Shown in pieces: positions 10,221-18,630 of a stretch of 64,000 nucleotides of DNA. Below the pieces are notes generated by a model that saw nothing but the letters and a program-made list of their open reading frames with translations, had not been told where the DNA came from and ran no database searches. The stretch is taken from the NCBI RefSeq assembly GCF_021391495.1, contig NZ_CP090063.1, forward strand, positions 1,860,001 to 1,924,000, in the 5' to 3' direction. Position 1 is the first letter of the stretch. Each line of letters opens with the position of its first letter. The stretch is from Amycolatopsis acidiphila (GTDB lineage: Bacteria; Actinomycetota; Actinomycetes; Mycobacteriales; Pseudonocardiaceae). The translations under genes and the position numbers were made by a program.

Positions 10221-11387
10221 CTAGCGGTACGCGGACTGCCCCGTCAGCAGCTGGCCGAGGACGAGGGTGTGGATCTCCTCGGTGCCCTCGTAGGTCAGCA
10301 CGGACTCCAGGTTGTTCGCGTGCCGGAGCACCGGGTACTCGAGGCTGATCCCGTTCGCGGCGAGGACCGTGCGCGCGCTGCGGGCGATGTCGATCGCGGT
10401 GCGCACGTTGTTCAGCTTGCCGAAGCTGACCAGCTCGGGCGGCAGCTCGCCGGCGTCCTTGCGGCGACCGAGGTGCAGCGCGAGCAGCATGCCCTTGTTC
10501 AGCTCGAGCGCCATGCCGACGAGCTTCTGCTGCGTCAGCTGGAAACCGCCGATGGGCTTGCCGAACTGCTCGCGGCTCGCGGCGTAGTCGAGCGCGGCCT
10601 CGTAGCACGCGCGGCCCGCGCCCAGCGCGCCCCAGAGGATGCCGTAGCGCGCCTCGGCCAGGCACGACAGCGGCCCGCGCAGGCCTTTCACGCCCGGCAG
10701 CACGGCGGAGTCGGGCAGCCGCACGTCCTCCAGCACGAGCTCGGCGGTGGCGGACATCCGCAGCGACATCTTGTGCTTGATCTCGCGCGCCGTGAAGCCG
10801 GGCGTGTCCGTCGGCACCAGGAAGCCGCGGACACCCTCCTCGGCACGCGCCCACACCACGGCGATGTCCGCGAGGGTGCCGTTGGTGATCCACATCTTCG
10901 AGCCGTTGAGGACCCAGTCCGAGCCGTCGCGCTTCGCGATCGTGCGCATGTCACCGGGGTCCGACCCGCGGTCGGGCTCGGTCAGGCCGAAGCAGCCGAT
11001 CTTCTCGCCGCGCGCCATGCCCGGCAGCCACTGCTCCTTCTGCTCGTCGGAGCCGTACTTCCAGATCGGGAACATCGCGAGCGAGCCCTGCACCGACACG
11101 AAGCTGCGCAGCCCCGAGTCGCCGGCCTCCAGTTCCAGGCAGGCCAGCCCGTACGAGGTCGCGTTGGTGCCCGCGCAGCCGTACCCGGTCAGGTGCATGC
11201 CCAGCAGGCCCATATCGCCGATCGAGGAGATCAGGTGCCGCGGGAACTCCGCGTCCTCGAACCACCGGCCGGCGTGCTCGAGGACCTCCTTGCGGACGAA
11301 CGTGCGCACCGTGTCGGCGATCTCGCGCTCCTCCTCGGTGAGCTGGTCGCGGATGCCGAGCAGGTCGCGGGGATCGGGTTTGGTCAT
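10221..11387 (-). CDS. gcdH: Acyl-CoA dehydrogenase, glutaryl-CoA dehydrogenase type
   Basis: 388 residues with the full acyl-CoA dehydrogenase plan: an N-terminal helical domain, the FAD/substrate segments CFGLTEPDRGSDPG and WVLNGSKMWITNG, then the C-terminal domain with YAASREQFGKPI and RYGILWGALGAG. The catalytic base is the Glu in TYEGTEEIHTLVLG, the position used by glutaryl-CoA dehydrogenases. The family oxidatively decarboxylates glutaryl-CoA to crotonyl-CoA in lysine/tryptophan breakdown. Its start overlaps the amidase stop (ATGA), so the two form an operon. Cytoplasmic flavoprotein. The glutaryl specificity is inferred from similarity. Confidence 0.8.
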   Translation of the reverse strand: MTKPDPRDLLGIRDQLTEEEREIADTVRTFVRKEVLEHAGRWFEDAEFPRHLISSIGDMGLLGMHLTGYGCAGTNATSYGLACLELEAGDSGLRSFVSVQGSLAMFPIWKYGSDEQKEQWLPGMARGEKIGCFGLTEPDRGSDPGDMRTIAKRDGSDWVLNGSKMWITNGTLADIAVVWARAEEGVRGFLVPTDTPGFTAREIKHKMSLRMSATAELVLEDVRLPDSAVLPGVKGLRGPLSCLAEARYGILWGALGAGRACYEAALDYAASREQFGKPIGGFQLTQQKLVGMALELNKGMLLALHLGRRKDAGELPPELVSFGKLNNVRTAIDIARSARTVLAANGISLEYPVLRHANNLESVLTYEGTEEIHTLVLGQLLTGQSAYR

Positions 11388-12583
11388 CAGCGGGTCCTCC
11401 TGCGGGCGCGCGCGAGCTCACGCGCGGCCGGTCCGTCTTCGATCGCTTCGCCTAGCGAACACACTAGGCCCTCCTGCCCGCGCCGGCCGATGAGCTGAGC
11501 GCCGGCGGGCAGCCCGGCGGCGGTGAGCCCGGCCGGCACGGACAACGCCGGATGGCCGGTGACCGCGGCGAGTGCGGTGAGCCGGTAGTAGGCGGCTTCG
11601 ACGTCTTCGGTGCGGCCGTTGACCTGCACCGTGTCGGCGTCGAGCGGAGCAGCGGTGACCGGCACCGTCGGCAGGAGCAGGGCGTCGACGGTATCGAAGG
11701 CGGCGTCGACCTCGCCGCGGATCTCCCGGGCGAGCTTCCTCGCCTGCTCGTAGTCCGAAGTGGACACTCGAGAGCCCGCCCGCAGCTGGCCGATCGCGCG
11801 CCCGGCCAGCCCGTCCGGGTGCTTCTCGTACTCGGCCCACCACTGCCGTGCGGACTCGAAGAGCAAGACCGTGTAACCGGTGCCGCGCGCGTGGCGGCGG
11901 GCGAGGGGCAGCTCGACGTCGACGATCTCCACTCCGGCGGCCCGGAGCGTCCCGGCCGCCTCCTCGACGAGCCGCAGCACCTCGGGGTCGGCGTTGTCGC
12001 CCCACAGGCTCGCCGGCCGGCCGACGCGCAGGCCGCCGACCGGCCGGATCCCGGCGGTCTCGCCGGTGAGCAACCCGTGGATCCGCAGGCATTCCCTGGC
12101 GGTGAGGGCGATCGGGCCGACCGTGTCCATCGAGGGGCTCAGCGGCGTGATCCCGTCCATCGGCACCGAGCCGTGCGTCGGCCGCAGGCCCGCGACCCCG
12201 CACAGGGCGGCGGGGACGCGGATGGACCCACCGGTGTCCGTGCCGAGTGCGACGGGTGCCGCGCCGATGGCCACGGCCACCGCCGAACCACCGCTCGACC
12301 CGCCCGCGTCACGGCGGGGGTCCCAGGGGTTGGCGCAGCCCGGCGTCCGGCACGACCAGGCCAGCTCGGGCACGGTCGTGCGGCCCATCGCGACGTGCCC
12401 GGCCGCGCGCAGCCTCGCCCACACCGTCGCGTCGGCCGTCGCCACGCGGTGTCCCAGACCCGGGGTGCCGTTGCGGACGGTCTGGCCCGCGACGTCGATG
12501 AGGTCCTTGACCGCGACCGGTTCTCCCGGCCCCGAATACGTCTCCACGAACGCGCCCAGTTCGCGCCACTGCGATCCCGTCAC
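11387..12583 (-). CDS. Amidase signature family enzyme
   Basis: 398 residues. The amidase Ser-cisSer-Lys triad is visible: Lys in PVAVKDLIDVAG, the glycine/serine-rich stretch DAGGSSGGSAVAVA, and ALGTDTGGSIRVPAALCG with the nucleophilic Ser. The length is typical of short amidases (indoleacetamide- or aryl-amidase-like, not GatA). It is the first gene of a two-gene operon with the acyl-CoA dehydrogenase (4-bp overlap). The pairing hints that an amide is hydrolysed to an acid that is then degraded as a CoA ester. Substrate unknown. Confidence 0.85.
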   Translation of the reverse strand: MTGSQWRELGAFVETYSGPGEPVAVKDLIDVAGQTVRNGTPGLGHRVATADATVWARLRAAGHVAMGRTTVPELAWSCRTPGCANPWDPRRDAGGSSGGSAVAVAIGAAPVALGTDTGGSIRVPAALCGVAGLRPTHGSVPMDGITPLSPSMDTVGPIALTARECLRIHGLLTGETAGIRPVGGLRVGRPASLWGDNADPEVLRLVEEAAGTLRAAGVEIVDVELPLARRHARGTGYTVLLFESARQWWAEYEKHPDGLAGRAIGQLRAGSRVSTSDYEQARKLAREIRGEVDAAFDTVDALLLPTVPVTAAPLDADTVQVNGRTEDVEAAYYRLTALAAVTGHPALSVPAGLTAAGLPAGAQLIGRRGQEGLVCSLGEAIEDGPAARELARARRRTR

Positions 12584-12590
12584 CCCGTGT

Positions 12591-12804
12591 TCATATCAGC
12601 CGGGGTGCCTGGTGGACGAGCAGGTAACGCCAGAACAGCAGCGGCCGGACGGTGCTGCCGGGCAGCAGCCGCGCCGACTCGCGGCGGACGTCGGTCATGG
12701 TCGTGTCCCAGCACGGCCAGCACCCCGCCCGCCGCCGAGCGCGCGTGTCCGGGGATCCGGCGCAGCAGCAGTGGGTGGTGGTGGTCGTTGTGGTCGAAGG
12801 GCAT
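12591..12804 (-). pseudogene. Gutted class I SAM-dependent methyltransferase relic
   Basis: Three pieces of a small methyltransferase survive in about 70 codons. The first is an N-terminus MPFDHNDHHHPLLLRRIPG, as in actinomycete methyltransferases that begin FDHNDHYHPLLL. The second is a middle scrap GGVLAVLG (usually PGGVLAVLG after the core). The third, in another frame, is the C-terminus TDVRRESARLLPG...VRPLLFWRYLLV, matching the usual VRR-x-LFWRYxLVW ending. The SAM-binding core (VLDVGCGTG-type) is absent. Two internal deletions explain the layout. It lies where folC's upstream partner valS is often found in other actinobacteria. Confidence 0.55.
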
Positions 12805-12846
12805 GCGGCCAAGCTGCCAGAAAGTTTGTCCGTAGACTTGACAACC

Positions 12847-14307
12847 GTGGATGAGGAGTACCCCGCCGAGCTGTCCAGCGGCGACAACTTCGTGGCCGGG
12901 CCTCTGCCTGACGACCCCGAGGACGTCGAGACGCCCGAACCGGAGCAGACCGAGCGCGACGCGCGCCAGGAGCTGCTCAAGGTCGAGGCCGAGCTGAACA
13001 CCCGCTGGCCCGAGACCAAGATCGAGCCGTCGCTGAGCCGGATCGCCGCGCTGGTCAACGTGCTGGGCGAGCCGCAGACGACGTACCCGGTGCTGCAGGT
13101 GGCGGGTACCAACGGCAAGGGCTCGACGGCCCGGATGATCGACGCGCTGCTGACCCGGATGGGCCTGCGCGTCGGCCGCTACACCAGCCCGCACCTGCAG
13201 CTGGTCACCGAGCGCATCGCGCTGGACGGGGCGCCCATCCCGGCGTCGAAGTACGTCGACATCTACCACGACATCGCCCCGTACGTCGCGATGGTGGACG
13301 GCGCGGGCGGCCCGCCGATGAGCAAGTTCGAGGTGCTGACCGGGATGGCGTTCGCCGCCTTCGCCGACGCGCCGGTCGAGGCCGCGGTGATCGAGGTCGG
13401 CCTCGGCGGCACCTGGGACGCGACGAACGTCGCCGACGCGCAGGTCGCGGCGATCACGCCGATCGGCGTCGACCACGTCGAGTACCTGGGCAGCGACCTG
13501 GCCGGGATCGCGAAGGAGAAGGCCGGGATCATCAAGCCCGGCAGCGTCGCCGTCATCGCCGAGCAGGACCCCGTCGTGCAGAAGGTGCTGCTGGAGCGCG
13601 CCGTCGAGGTCGACGCGACGGTGGCGCGGGCGGGCAGCGAGTTCGCCGTGCTGCGCCGGGAGATCGCGGTCGGCGGGCAGCTGCTCACCCTGCAGGGGCT
13701 GGGCGGCGTGTACGACGAGATCTTCCTGCCGCTGCACGGTGCGCACCAGGCGGGCAACGCGCTGCTCGCACTGGCCGCGGTCGAGGCGTTCTTCGGGGCG
13801 GGCAAGGACCGGCAGCTGGTGATCGAAGCGGTCCGCGAGGCGTTCGCCGAGGTCGAGACGCCCGGACGGCTGGAGCGCGTGCGCGCGGCCCCGGCGGTGC
13901 TGATCGACGCGGCCCACAACCCCCATGGCGCCCAGGCTCTCGCGGCGACGATCACCGAGGAGTTCGCCTTCCGGCGGCTGGCCGCGGTGGTCGGGGTGAT
14001 GGCGGACAAGGACGCGCGAGGCATCCTGGAAGCGCTGGAGCCGGTCGCGTCGGAGATCGTGGTGACGCGGAACAACTCGCCGCGCGCGATGCCGCTCGAC
14101 GAGCTGAACGACCTGGCGCTGTCGATCTTCGGCGAGGACAGGGTGGTCGCCGAGCCGAGCCTGGACGCGGCGATCGAGACCGCGGTGGCGCTGGTCGAGG
14201 AGAGCGACGACCCGGAGGAGCCCCTAGCCGGTGGCGGGGTGCTGGTGACGGGCTCGGTCGTGACGGCGGGCGAGGCGCGGACCCTGTTCGGAAAGGAACC
14301 GGCATGA
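12847..14307 (+). CDS. folC: Bifunctional folylpolyglutamate synthase/dihydrofolate synthase
   Basis: About 486 residues. An acidic N-terminal extension (about 45 residues) precedes the Mur-ligase-like ATPase: P-loop VAGTNGKGSTARM, TSPHLQLVTERIALDG, GLGGTWDATNV, GVDHVEYLG and LIDAAHNPHGAQ of the C-terminal domain. It adds glutamate to dihydropteroate and tetrahydrofolates. GTG 12847 is preferred: an open frame runs further upstream, but it overlaps the methyltransferase relic and is not protein-like; TAGACT 8 bp before the GTG fits a leaderless message. It overlaps DUF4233 by 4 bp, the standard actinobacterial folC-DUF4233-ndk order. Confidence 0.93.
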   Translation: MDEEYPAELSSGDNFVAGPLPDDPEDVETPEPEQTERDARQELLKVEAELNTRWPETKIEPSLSRIAALVNVLGEPQTTYPVLQVAGTNGKGSTARMIDALLTRMGLRVGRYTSPHLQLVTERIALDGAPIPASKYVDIYHDIAPYVAMVDGAGGPPMSKFEVLTGMAFAAFADAPVEAAVIEVGLGGTWDATNVADAQVAAITPIGVDHVEYLGSDLAGIAKEKAGIIKPGSVAVIAEQDPVVQKVLLERAVEVDATVARAGSEFAVLRREIAVGGQLLTLQGLGGVYDEIFLPLHGAHQAGNALLALAAVEAFFGAGKDRQLVIEAVREAFAEVETPGRLERVRAAPAVLIDAAHNPHGAQALAATITEEFAFRRLAAVVGVMADKDARGILEALEPVASEIVVTRNNSPRAMPLDELNDLALSIFGEDRVVAEPSLDAAIETAVALVEESDDPEEPLAGGGVLVTGSVVTAGEARTLFGKEPA

Positions 14308-14708
14308 GCTCTCCGGAAAAGCCCGAGTCTGCCGTCAAGCCCCCGGCGAAGGACCCGATGAAGTCGTTCCGCGGGGTGATGGCCGGGACGCTCGTCCTGG
14401 AGGCGATCACGGTGGCGCTGGCGCTGCCGGTCGTCGCCCGGCTCGGCGGCGGCGTCGGCACGGGCAAGGGCTGGGCCGTGATCGCGATCGCGGTGGCGCT
14501 CCTGCTGTGCTGCGGGGTGCTCAGGCGGTCGTGGGTCGTGCCGGTCATCCTCGCGCTGCAGGTCGCGTTGCTGGCCTTCTTCTTCTCCATCACCGCGATC
14601 GGCGTGATCGGCCTGCTGTTCCTCGCGTTCTGGCTCTGGGCGCTGTGGCTGCGCCGCGACGTCGCGCGCCGGATGGCCGCGGGCACGCTGCCCAGCCAGC
14701 AGCAGTAG
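14304..14708 (+). CDS. DUF4233 membrane protein
   Basis: 134 residues. The short hydrophilic N-terminus ([15 protein letters not shown]) is followed by about four membrane segments, beginning [22 protein letters not shown], the hallmark of DUF4233. It starts inside the folC stop (ATGA), so it is co-translated with folC. Conserved between folC and ndk in actinobacteria; function unknown. Confidence 0.85.
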   Translation: MSSPEKPESAVKPPAKDPMKSFRGVMAGTLVLEAITVALALPVVARLGGGVGTGKGWAVIAIAVALLLCCGVLRRSWVVPVILALQVALLAFFFSITAIGVIGLLFLAFWLWALWLRRDVARRMAAGTLPSQQQ

Positions 14709-14790
14709 CCGGGGACCACCACTGTTCGCCGGGCGGCCCGCCGTTACGCTTCCGGCACCGTCAGTCTTAATTCGAGGAGAAACGAAAGTC

Positions 14791-15201
14791 GTGAGTGAAC
14801 GCACGCTGGTCCTGGTCAAGCCCGATGGCGTGAAGCGCGGTCTCGTCGGCGAGGTCATTTCGCGGATCGAGCGCAAGGGCCTGACGTTGGCCGCACTGGA
14901 ACTGCGCACGGTCGAGCGTTCGGTCGCCGAAGAGCACTACGCCGAGCACAAGGAGAAGCCGTTCTTCGGCGAGCTGCTGGAGTTCATCACCTCGGGGCAG
15001 GTCGTGGCGATCGCCGTCGACGGACCGCGGGCGATCGCGGCGTTCCGGCAGCTCGCGGGCGGCACCGACCCGGTCGAGAAGGCCACCCCGGGCACCCTGC
15101 GCGGCGACTTCGCGCTGGAGACCCAGTTCAACCTGGTGCACGGCTCTGACTCGCCGGAGTCGGCCGAGCGCGAGCTGAAGCTGTGGTTCCCCGACCTGTG
15201 A
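14791..15201 (+). CDS. ndk: Nucleoside diphosphate kinase
   Basis: 136 residues, full length. [17 protein letters not shown] opens the fold, and the phosphorylated histidine is His117 in NLVHGSDS. Balances NTP pools by phosphate transfer from ATP. GTG start with GAGGAGAAACG upstream. An 82-bp gap after DUF4233 probably contains its own promoter. Followed by a strong hairpin. Confidence 0.96.
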   Translation: MSERTLVLVKPDGVKRGLVGEVISRIERKGLTLAALELRTVERSVAEEHYAEHKEKPFFGELLEFITSGQVVAIAVDGPRAIAAFRQLAGGTDPVEKATPGTLRGDFALETQFNLVHGSDSPESAERELKLWFPDL

Positions 15202-15214
15202 GCTGACTGCCCGA

Positions 15215-15254
15215 GCCCGGGACGCAGATCGATCACGGTTGTTGCGTCCCGGGC
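15215..15254 (+). terminator. Hairpin terminator after ndk
   Basis: GCCCGGGACGCA (15215-15226) and TGCGTCCCGGGC (15243-15254) are perfect 12-bp inverted arms with a 16-nt loop. They sit 13 bp after the ndk stop and 22 bp before the IclR start. There is no U-run. The same symmetry could also serve as an operator for the IclR gene. Confidence 0.6.
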
Positions 15255-15276
15255 CGGTTCGGTCCACCATCACCCC

Positions 15277-16035
15277 ATGAGCGCCGGCGTTGGCGATTTG
15301 CCCAAATCCGTGCTGGCGCGCGGCCTGATGCTCCTGGACGCTTTCGCCACCACCGACACCGAGCTGACGCTCGCCCAGCTGTCCGGCCGCACCGGCCTGC
15401 CGAAGGCGACCGCGCACCGGCTGGTGGCGGAGCTGGTGCGCTGGGGCGGCCTCGAGCGCTCCGGGCACGGCTACCGGCTCGGCATCAAGCTCTTCGAACT
15501 CGGCCAGCACGCTCCGGGCAGGCGTGACCTGCGGGAAGCCGCCCTGCCGTACCTGCAGGACCTGTACGAGTCGACGCACGAGAACATCCACCTCGCGGTG
15601 CCCGACGGGGCGCACACCCTGTTCCTGGAGAAGGTGACCGGGCACCGTTCGACGCCGATCATGTCGCGGGTCGGCTCGCGGATGCCGGTGCACTGCACGG
15701 CCACCGGCAAGGTCTTCCTCGCGCTCGGGCCGCCCGGCTACTTCCGCCGTATCGCGGCCGCCGGGCTGTGCCGCAAGACCGCGCGCACGATCGTCGCGCC
15801 CGGGCTGCTGCGCCAGGAGCTCGAGCGCGCGCACGAACGGGGGTACGGCGTGAACCGCGAGGAGTCCGAAGTCGGCGTGGCCGCGGTCGCCGCCCCGGTG
15901 TACGACTCACGGCGCAGGCTGCTCGCGGCCATCTCGATCACCGGCAGCGCGCAGCGGCTGGACCTGGACCGGCTGGCCCCGGCGGTCCGCACCGCGGCCT
16001 TCGCGGTGTCGCGCGAGCTGGCGGGCGGCCGGTAA
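15277..16035 (+). CDS. IclR-family transcriptional regulator
   Basis: 252 residues. An N-terminal winged helix (SVLARGLMLLDAF...LTLAQLSGRTGLPKATAHRLVAELVRWGGLERSGHGYRLG) is joined to an IclR effector domain with HCTATGKVFLAL and VNREESEVGVAAVAAPVYD, the conserved ligand-pocket segments. IclR proteins bind small catabolic effectors and control nearby degradation genes; none is adjacent here, so the target is unknown. The downstream ABC genes appear to have their own promoter. Confidence 0.9.
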   Translation: MSAGVGDLPKSVLARGLMLLDAFATTDTELTLAQLSGRTGLPKATAHRLVAELVRWGGLERSGHGYRLGIKLFELGQHAPGRRDLREAALPYLQDLYESTHENIHLAVPDGAHTLFLEKVTGHRSTPIMSRVGSRMPVHCTATGKVFLALGPPGYFRRIAAAGLCRKTARTIVAPGLLRQELERAHERGYGVNREESEVGVAAVAAPVYDSRRRLLAAISITGSAQRLDLDRLAPAVRTAAFAVSRELAGGR

Positions 16036-16047
16036 ACCGGTCGAAAA

Positions 16048-16070
16048 GTGTCGGTACCCCGTCCTACTGT
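16048..16070 (+). promoter_or_regulatory. Candidate PafBC (RecA-NDp) DNA-damage promoter of the ABC exporter
   Basis: GTGTCGGTA (16048-16056), an 8-bp spacer and TACTGT (16065-16070) match the mycobacterial LexA-independent DNA-damage promoter TTGTCRGTG-N8-TAnnnT at seven of nine upstream positions with the exact spacing. GTG 16078 follows 7 bp after TACTGT, as in leaderless genes. Functional PafBC dependence is inferred. Confidence 0.5.
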
Positions 16071-16077
16071 TCAGGAC

Positions 16078-17007
16078 GTGGACGAAGAACCGACCATGGT
16101 GCAGGCCAAGGCGCTCACGAAGCGCTTCGGCGAGTTCGAAGCGGTCCGGGGGATCGACGTCGAGGTGCGGCGGGGTGAGGCCTTCGGCTTCCTGGGGCCG
16201 AACGGCGCCGGGAAGTCCTCCACCATGCGGATGATCGCGAGCGTTTCGCCGCGCACCGACGGTGACCTGAAGGTCCTGGGGATGGACCCGAACACCGACG
16301 GTCCGCGCATCCGCGCGCGGCTGGGCGTGGTGCCGCAGCAGGACAACCTGGACAACGAGCTGACCGTCCAGCAGAACCTGCAGGTCTACGGCCGGTATTT
16401 CGGGCTGTCCCGGGCGCAGACCCGCCGCAAGGCGGTGGAGCTGCTGGAGTTCGCGCAGCTGTCGGACCGGGCGGACGCGGAGGTCGAACCGCTCTCCGGC
16501 GGGATGAAGCGGCGGCTGACCATCGCCCGCTCGCTGGTCAACGACCCGGAGCTGCTGCTGCTCGACGAGCCGACAACGGGGCTGGACCCACAGGCCCGGC
16601 ATCTGTTGTGGGACAGGCTTTTCCGGCTCAAGGCCCAGGGTGTCACGCTCATCGTCACCACGCACTACATGGACGAGGCGGAGCAGCTGTGCGACAGGCT
16701 CGTCGTCATGGACGGTGGCCGGATCGTCGCCGAGGGGTCGCCCGCCGAGCTGATCTCGCGGTACTCCACCCGGGAGGTGCTGGAGCTGCGTTTTCCGCCG
16801 GGGCAGGAGATTCCGCCCGAGCGGTTCACCGACCTGGCCGACCGGGTCGAGGCGCTGCCGGACCGGATCCTGTTGTACACCACGGCGGGTGAGGCGGCAC
16901 TGGAGCAGGTGCACGCGCGCGGGCTGCGGCCGTTGTCGAGCCTGGTGCGCCGCAGCACGCTGGAGGACGTCTTCCTCCGGCTCACCGGACGGACGCTGGT
17001 GGACTGA
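16078..17007 (+). CDS. ABC-2 exporter ATP-binding protein (DrrA/NodI type)
   Basis: About 309 residues. Walker A GPNGAGKSST, Q-loop VVPQQDNLD, signature LSGGMKRRLTIA, Walker B LLLLDEPTTGLD and the H-switch TTHYMDEAEQL are all intact. The C-terminal extension is typical of drug-resistance DrrA-like ATPases. Three starts are possible: GTG 16048 lies inside the promoter motif, ATG 16096 is late, and GTG 16078 fits the -10 element as a leaderless start and is chosen. It overlaps the first permease by one base (TGATG). With two permeases it makes a complete exporter. Confidence 0.88.
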   Translation: MDEEPTMVQAKALTKRFGEFEAVRGIDVEVRRGEAFGFLGPNGAGKSSTMRMIASVSPRTDGDLKVLGMDPNTDGPRIRARLGVVPQQDNLDNELTVQQNLQVYGRYFGLSRAQTRRKAVELLEFAQLSDRADAEVEPLSGGMKRRLTIARSLVNDPELLLLDEPTTGLDPQARHLLWDRLFRLKAQGVTLIVTTHYMDEAEQLCDRLVVMDGGRIVAEGSPAELISRYSTREVLELRFPPGQEIPPERFTDLADRVEALPDRILLYTTAGEAALEQVHARGLRPLSSLVRRSTLEDVFLRLTGRTLVD

Positions 17008-17807
17008 TGGTGGTCTCCACGGGACGGGTCGTCGGTTCCTGGCGCGCGGCCTGGCTGCGGGTCGAGGGCAGCTGGGCGTGGTACCGGCGGTACTGGAAGT
17101 CCAACCTGTACTCCTCCGGCCTGCAGCCGCTGCTGTTCCTGGTCGCGATGGGGCTCGGGTTCGGCTCGCAGGTCAAGGCCGGGCCCGCGACCGGCGGGCT
17201 GTCGTACCTGCAGTACATCGCGCCCGCGCTGCTGGTATCGGCGGCGATGCAGAACGCGGTCGGCGAGTCGACGTATCCCGTGCTGTCGGGTTTCAAGTGG
17301 CAGAAGGACTATCTCGCCGTGACGGCGACGCCGGTGACGCCGGGACAGTTGCTGGGCGGGCACTTCACCTGGGTCGCGTTGCGGTTGCTGCTGTCGGGTT
17401 CGGTCTACGCGCTGATCGCGCTCGCCTTCGGCGCGTGGCTCGACGCGGGAGCGATCCTGGTGGTGTTCGTCGGGGTGTTCACCGGGCTGGCCTGTGCCGC
17501 ACCGGTGACCGCGTTCGCGGCGAGCACCTACGACGAGGGCGTGCGGTTCAACTCGTTGTTCCGGTTCGTCGTGATGCCGATGACGCTGTTCGCCGGAACC
17601 TTCTTCCCGATCGGGCAGATCCCGCTCGCGCTGCGCTGGCTCGCCTGGATCTCCCCGCTGTGGCACGGAAACCAGCTCGCCCGCGGGGTGACCCTCGGCG
17701 GCGTCGCGCCGATCGCGATGGTCGGCCACCTCGCCTTCCTGGCGGCGCTGCTGGCCGCCGGCGCCTTCTTCGCGCACAAGTCCTTCTACCGTCGCCTGGT
17801 GGTTTGA
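17007..17807 (+). CDS. ABC-2 type permease, first subunit
   Basis: 266 residues with about six membrane segments. The N-terminal cytoplasmic helix WAWYRRYWKSNLYSSGLQPLLFLVAMGLGFG and the central GGLSYLQYIAPALL are typical of ABC-2 (NodJ/DrrB-like) permeases. The loop TFFPIGQIPLALRWLAWISPLWHGNQLARG before the last helices is the conserved FPxxxLPxxLxxxAxxxPLxH region. Starts on the ATPase stop (TGATG) and is followed after one base by a second permease, implying a heterodimeric channel. Confidence 0.86.
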   Translation: MVVSTGRVVGSWRAAWLRVEGSWAWYRRYWKSNLYSSGLQPLLFLVAMGLGFGSQVKAGPATGGLSYLQYIAPALLVSAAMQNAVGESTYPVLSGFKWQKDYLAVTATPVTPGQLLGGHFTWVALRLLLSGSVYALIALAFGAWLDAGAILVVFVGVFTGLACAAPVTAFAASTYDEGVRFNSLFRFVVMPMTLFAGTFFPIGQIPLALRWLAWISPLWHGNQLARGVTLGGVAPIAMVGHLAFLAALLAAGAFFAHKSFYRRLVV

Positions 17808-17808
17808 G

Positions 17809-18630
17809 ATGACCGTCCTCCACCAGCGGCCCGGGCTGCTGCTGCGCATCCTCCCGCCGGGTCTCTACGCCGGCCGGGCGAGCAAGCTCGTGGAACGCTC
17901 CGTCCTCGCCTACTCGCGGATGTGGCTCGTCTTCGTCTCTGGCGTGTTCGAGCCGCTGTTCTACCTCGTCGCGTTCCAGATCGGCTTCGGCAGGCTGGTC
18001 GACGAGGTCACCGGCCCCGACGGCAGGCCGATGAGCTACGTCGCGTTCGTGGCCCCGGCGCTGCTGGCCTCCTCGGCGATGAACGGCGCGATCTTCGACA
18101 GCACGTTCAACGTCTTCTTCAAGTTCCGCTACGCCAAGACCTACGAGGCGATGCTGGCCACCCCGATCGGCCCGCTGGACATCGCGGTCGGCGAGATCTC
18201 CTGGGCAGTGCTGCGTGGCGGCATCTACGCCGTCGCGTTCTTCGGCGTGATGCTGGCGATGGGCCTGGTCGCCTCGCCGTGGGCGGTCCTGCTGATCCCC
18301 ATCGCGCTGCTGGTGGCGTTCGCGTTCGCCGCGATCGGCATGGCCTGCGCGACCTTCCTGCGCTCGCCGTCGCAGTTCGATTTCATCCAGCTCGCCGTGA
18401 TGCCGATGTTCCTGTTCTCCACGACGTTCTACCCGCTGACGGTGTACCCCGGGCCGATACGGGTCCTCGTCCAGTGCTTCCCGCTGTACCACGGCGTGGA
18501 GCTGATGCGGGAGCTGTCGGTCGGCGCGTTGAACCCCGGCATGCTCGGCCACCTCGCGTACCTGGTCGCGCTCGCCGTCTTCGGCGTCTGGGCCGCCGCG
18601 CGGCGGCTCACCCACCTGCTGCTGCGCTGA
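17809..18630 (+). CDS. ABC-2 type permease, second subunit
   Basis: 273 residues, related to the preceding permease. SYVAFVAPALLASSAMNGAIF and STTFYPLTVYPGPIRVLVQCFPLYHGVELMREL are the matching conserved segments. About six membrane helices. Completes an ATPase-permease-permease exporter of the NodIJ/Drr type; the substrate is unknown. The 3' end overlaps the convergent subtilisin gene by 23 bp. Confidence 0.86.
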   Translation: MTVLHQRPGLLLRILPPGLYAGRASKLVERSVLAYSRMWLVFVSGVFEPLFYLVAFQIGFGRLVDEVTGPDGRPMSYVAFVAPALLASSAMNGAIFDSTFNVFFKFRYAKTYEAMLATPIGPLDIAVGEISWAVLRGGIYAVAFFGVMLAMGLVASPWAVLLIPIALLVAFAFAAIGMACATFLRSPSQFDFIQLAVMPMFLFSTTFYPLTVYPGPIRVLVQCFPLYHGVELMRELSVGALNPGMLGHLAYLVALAVFGVWAAARRLTHLLLR

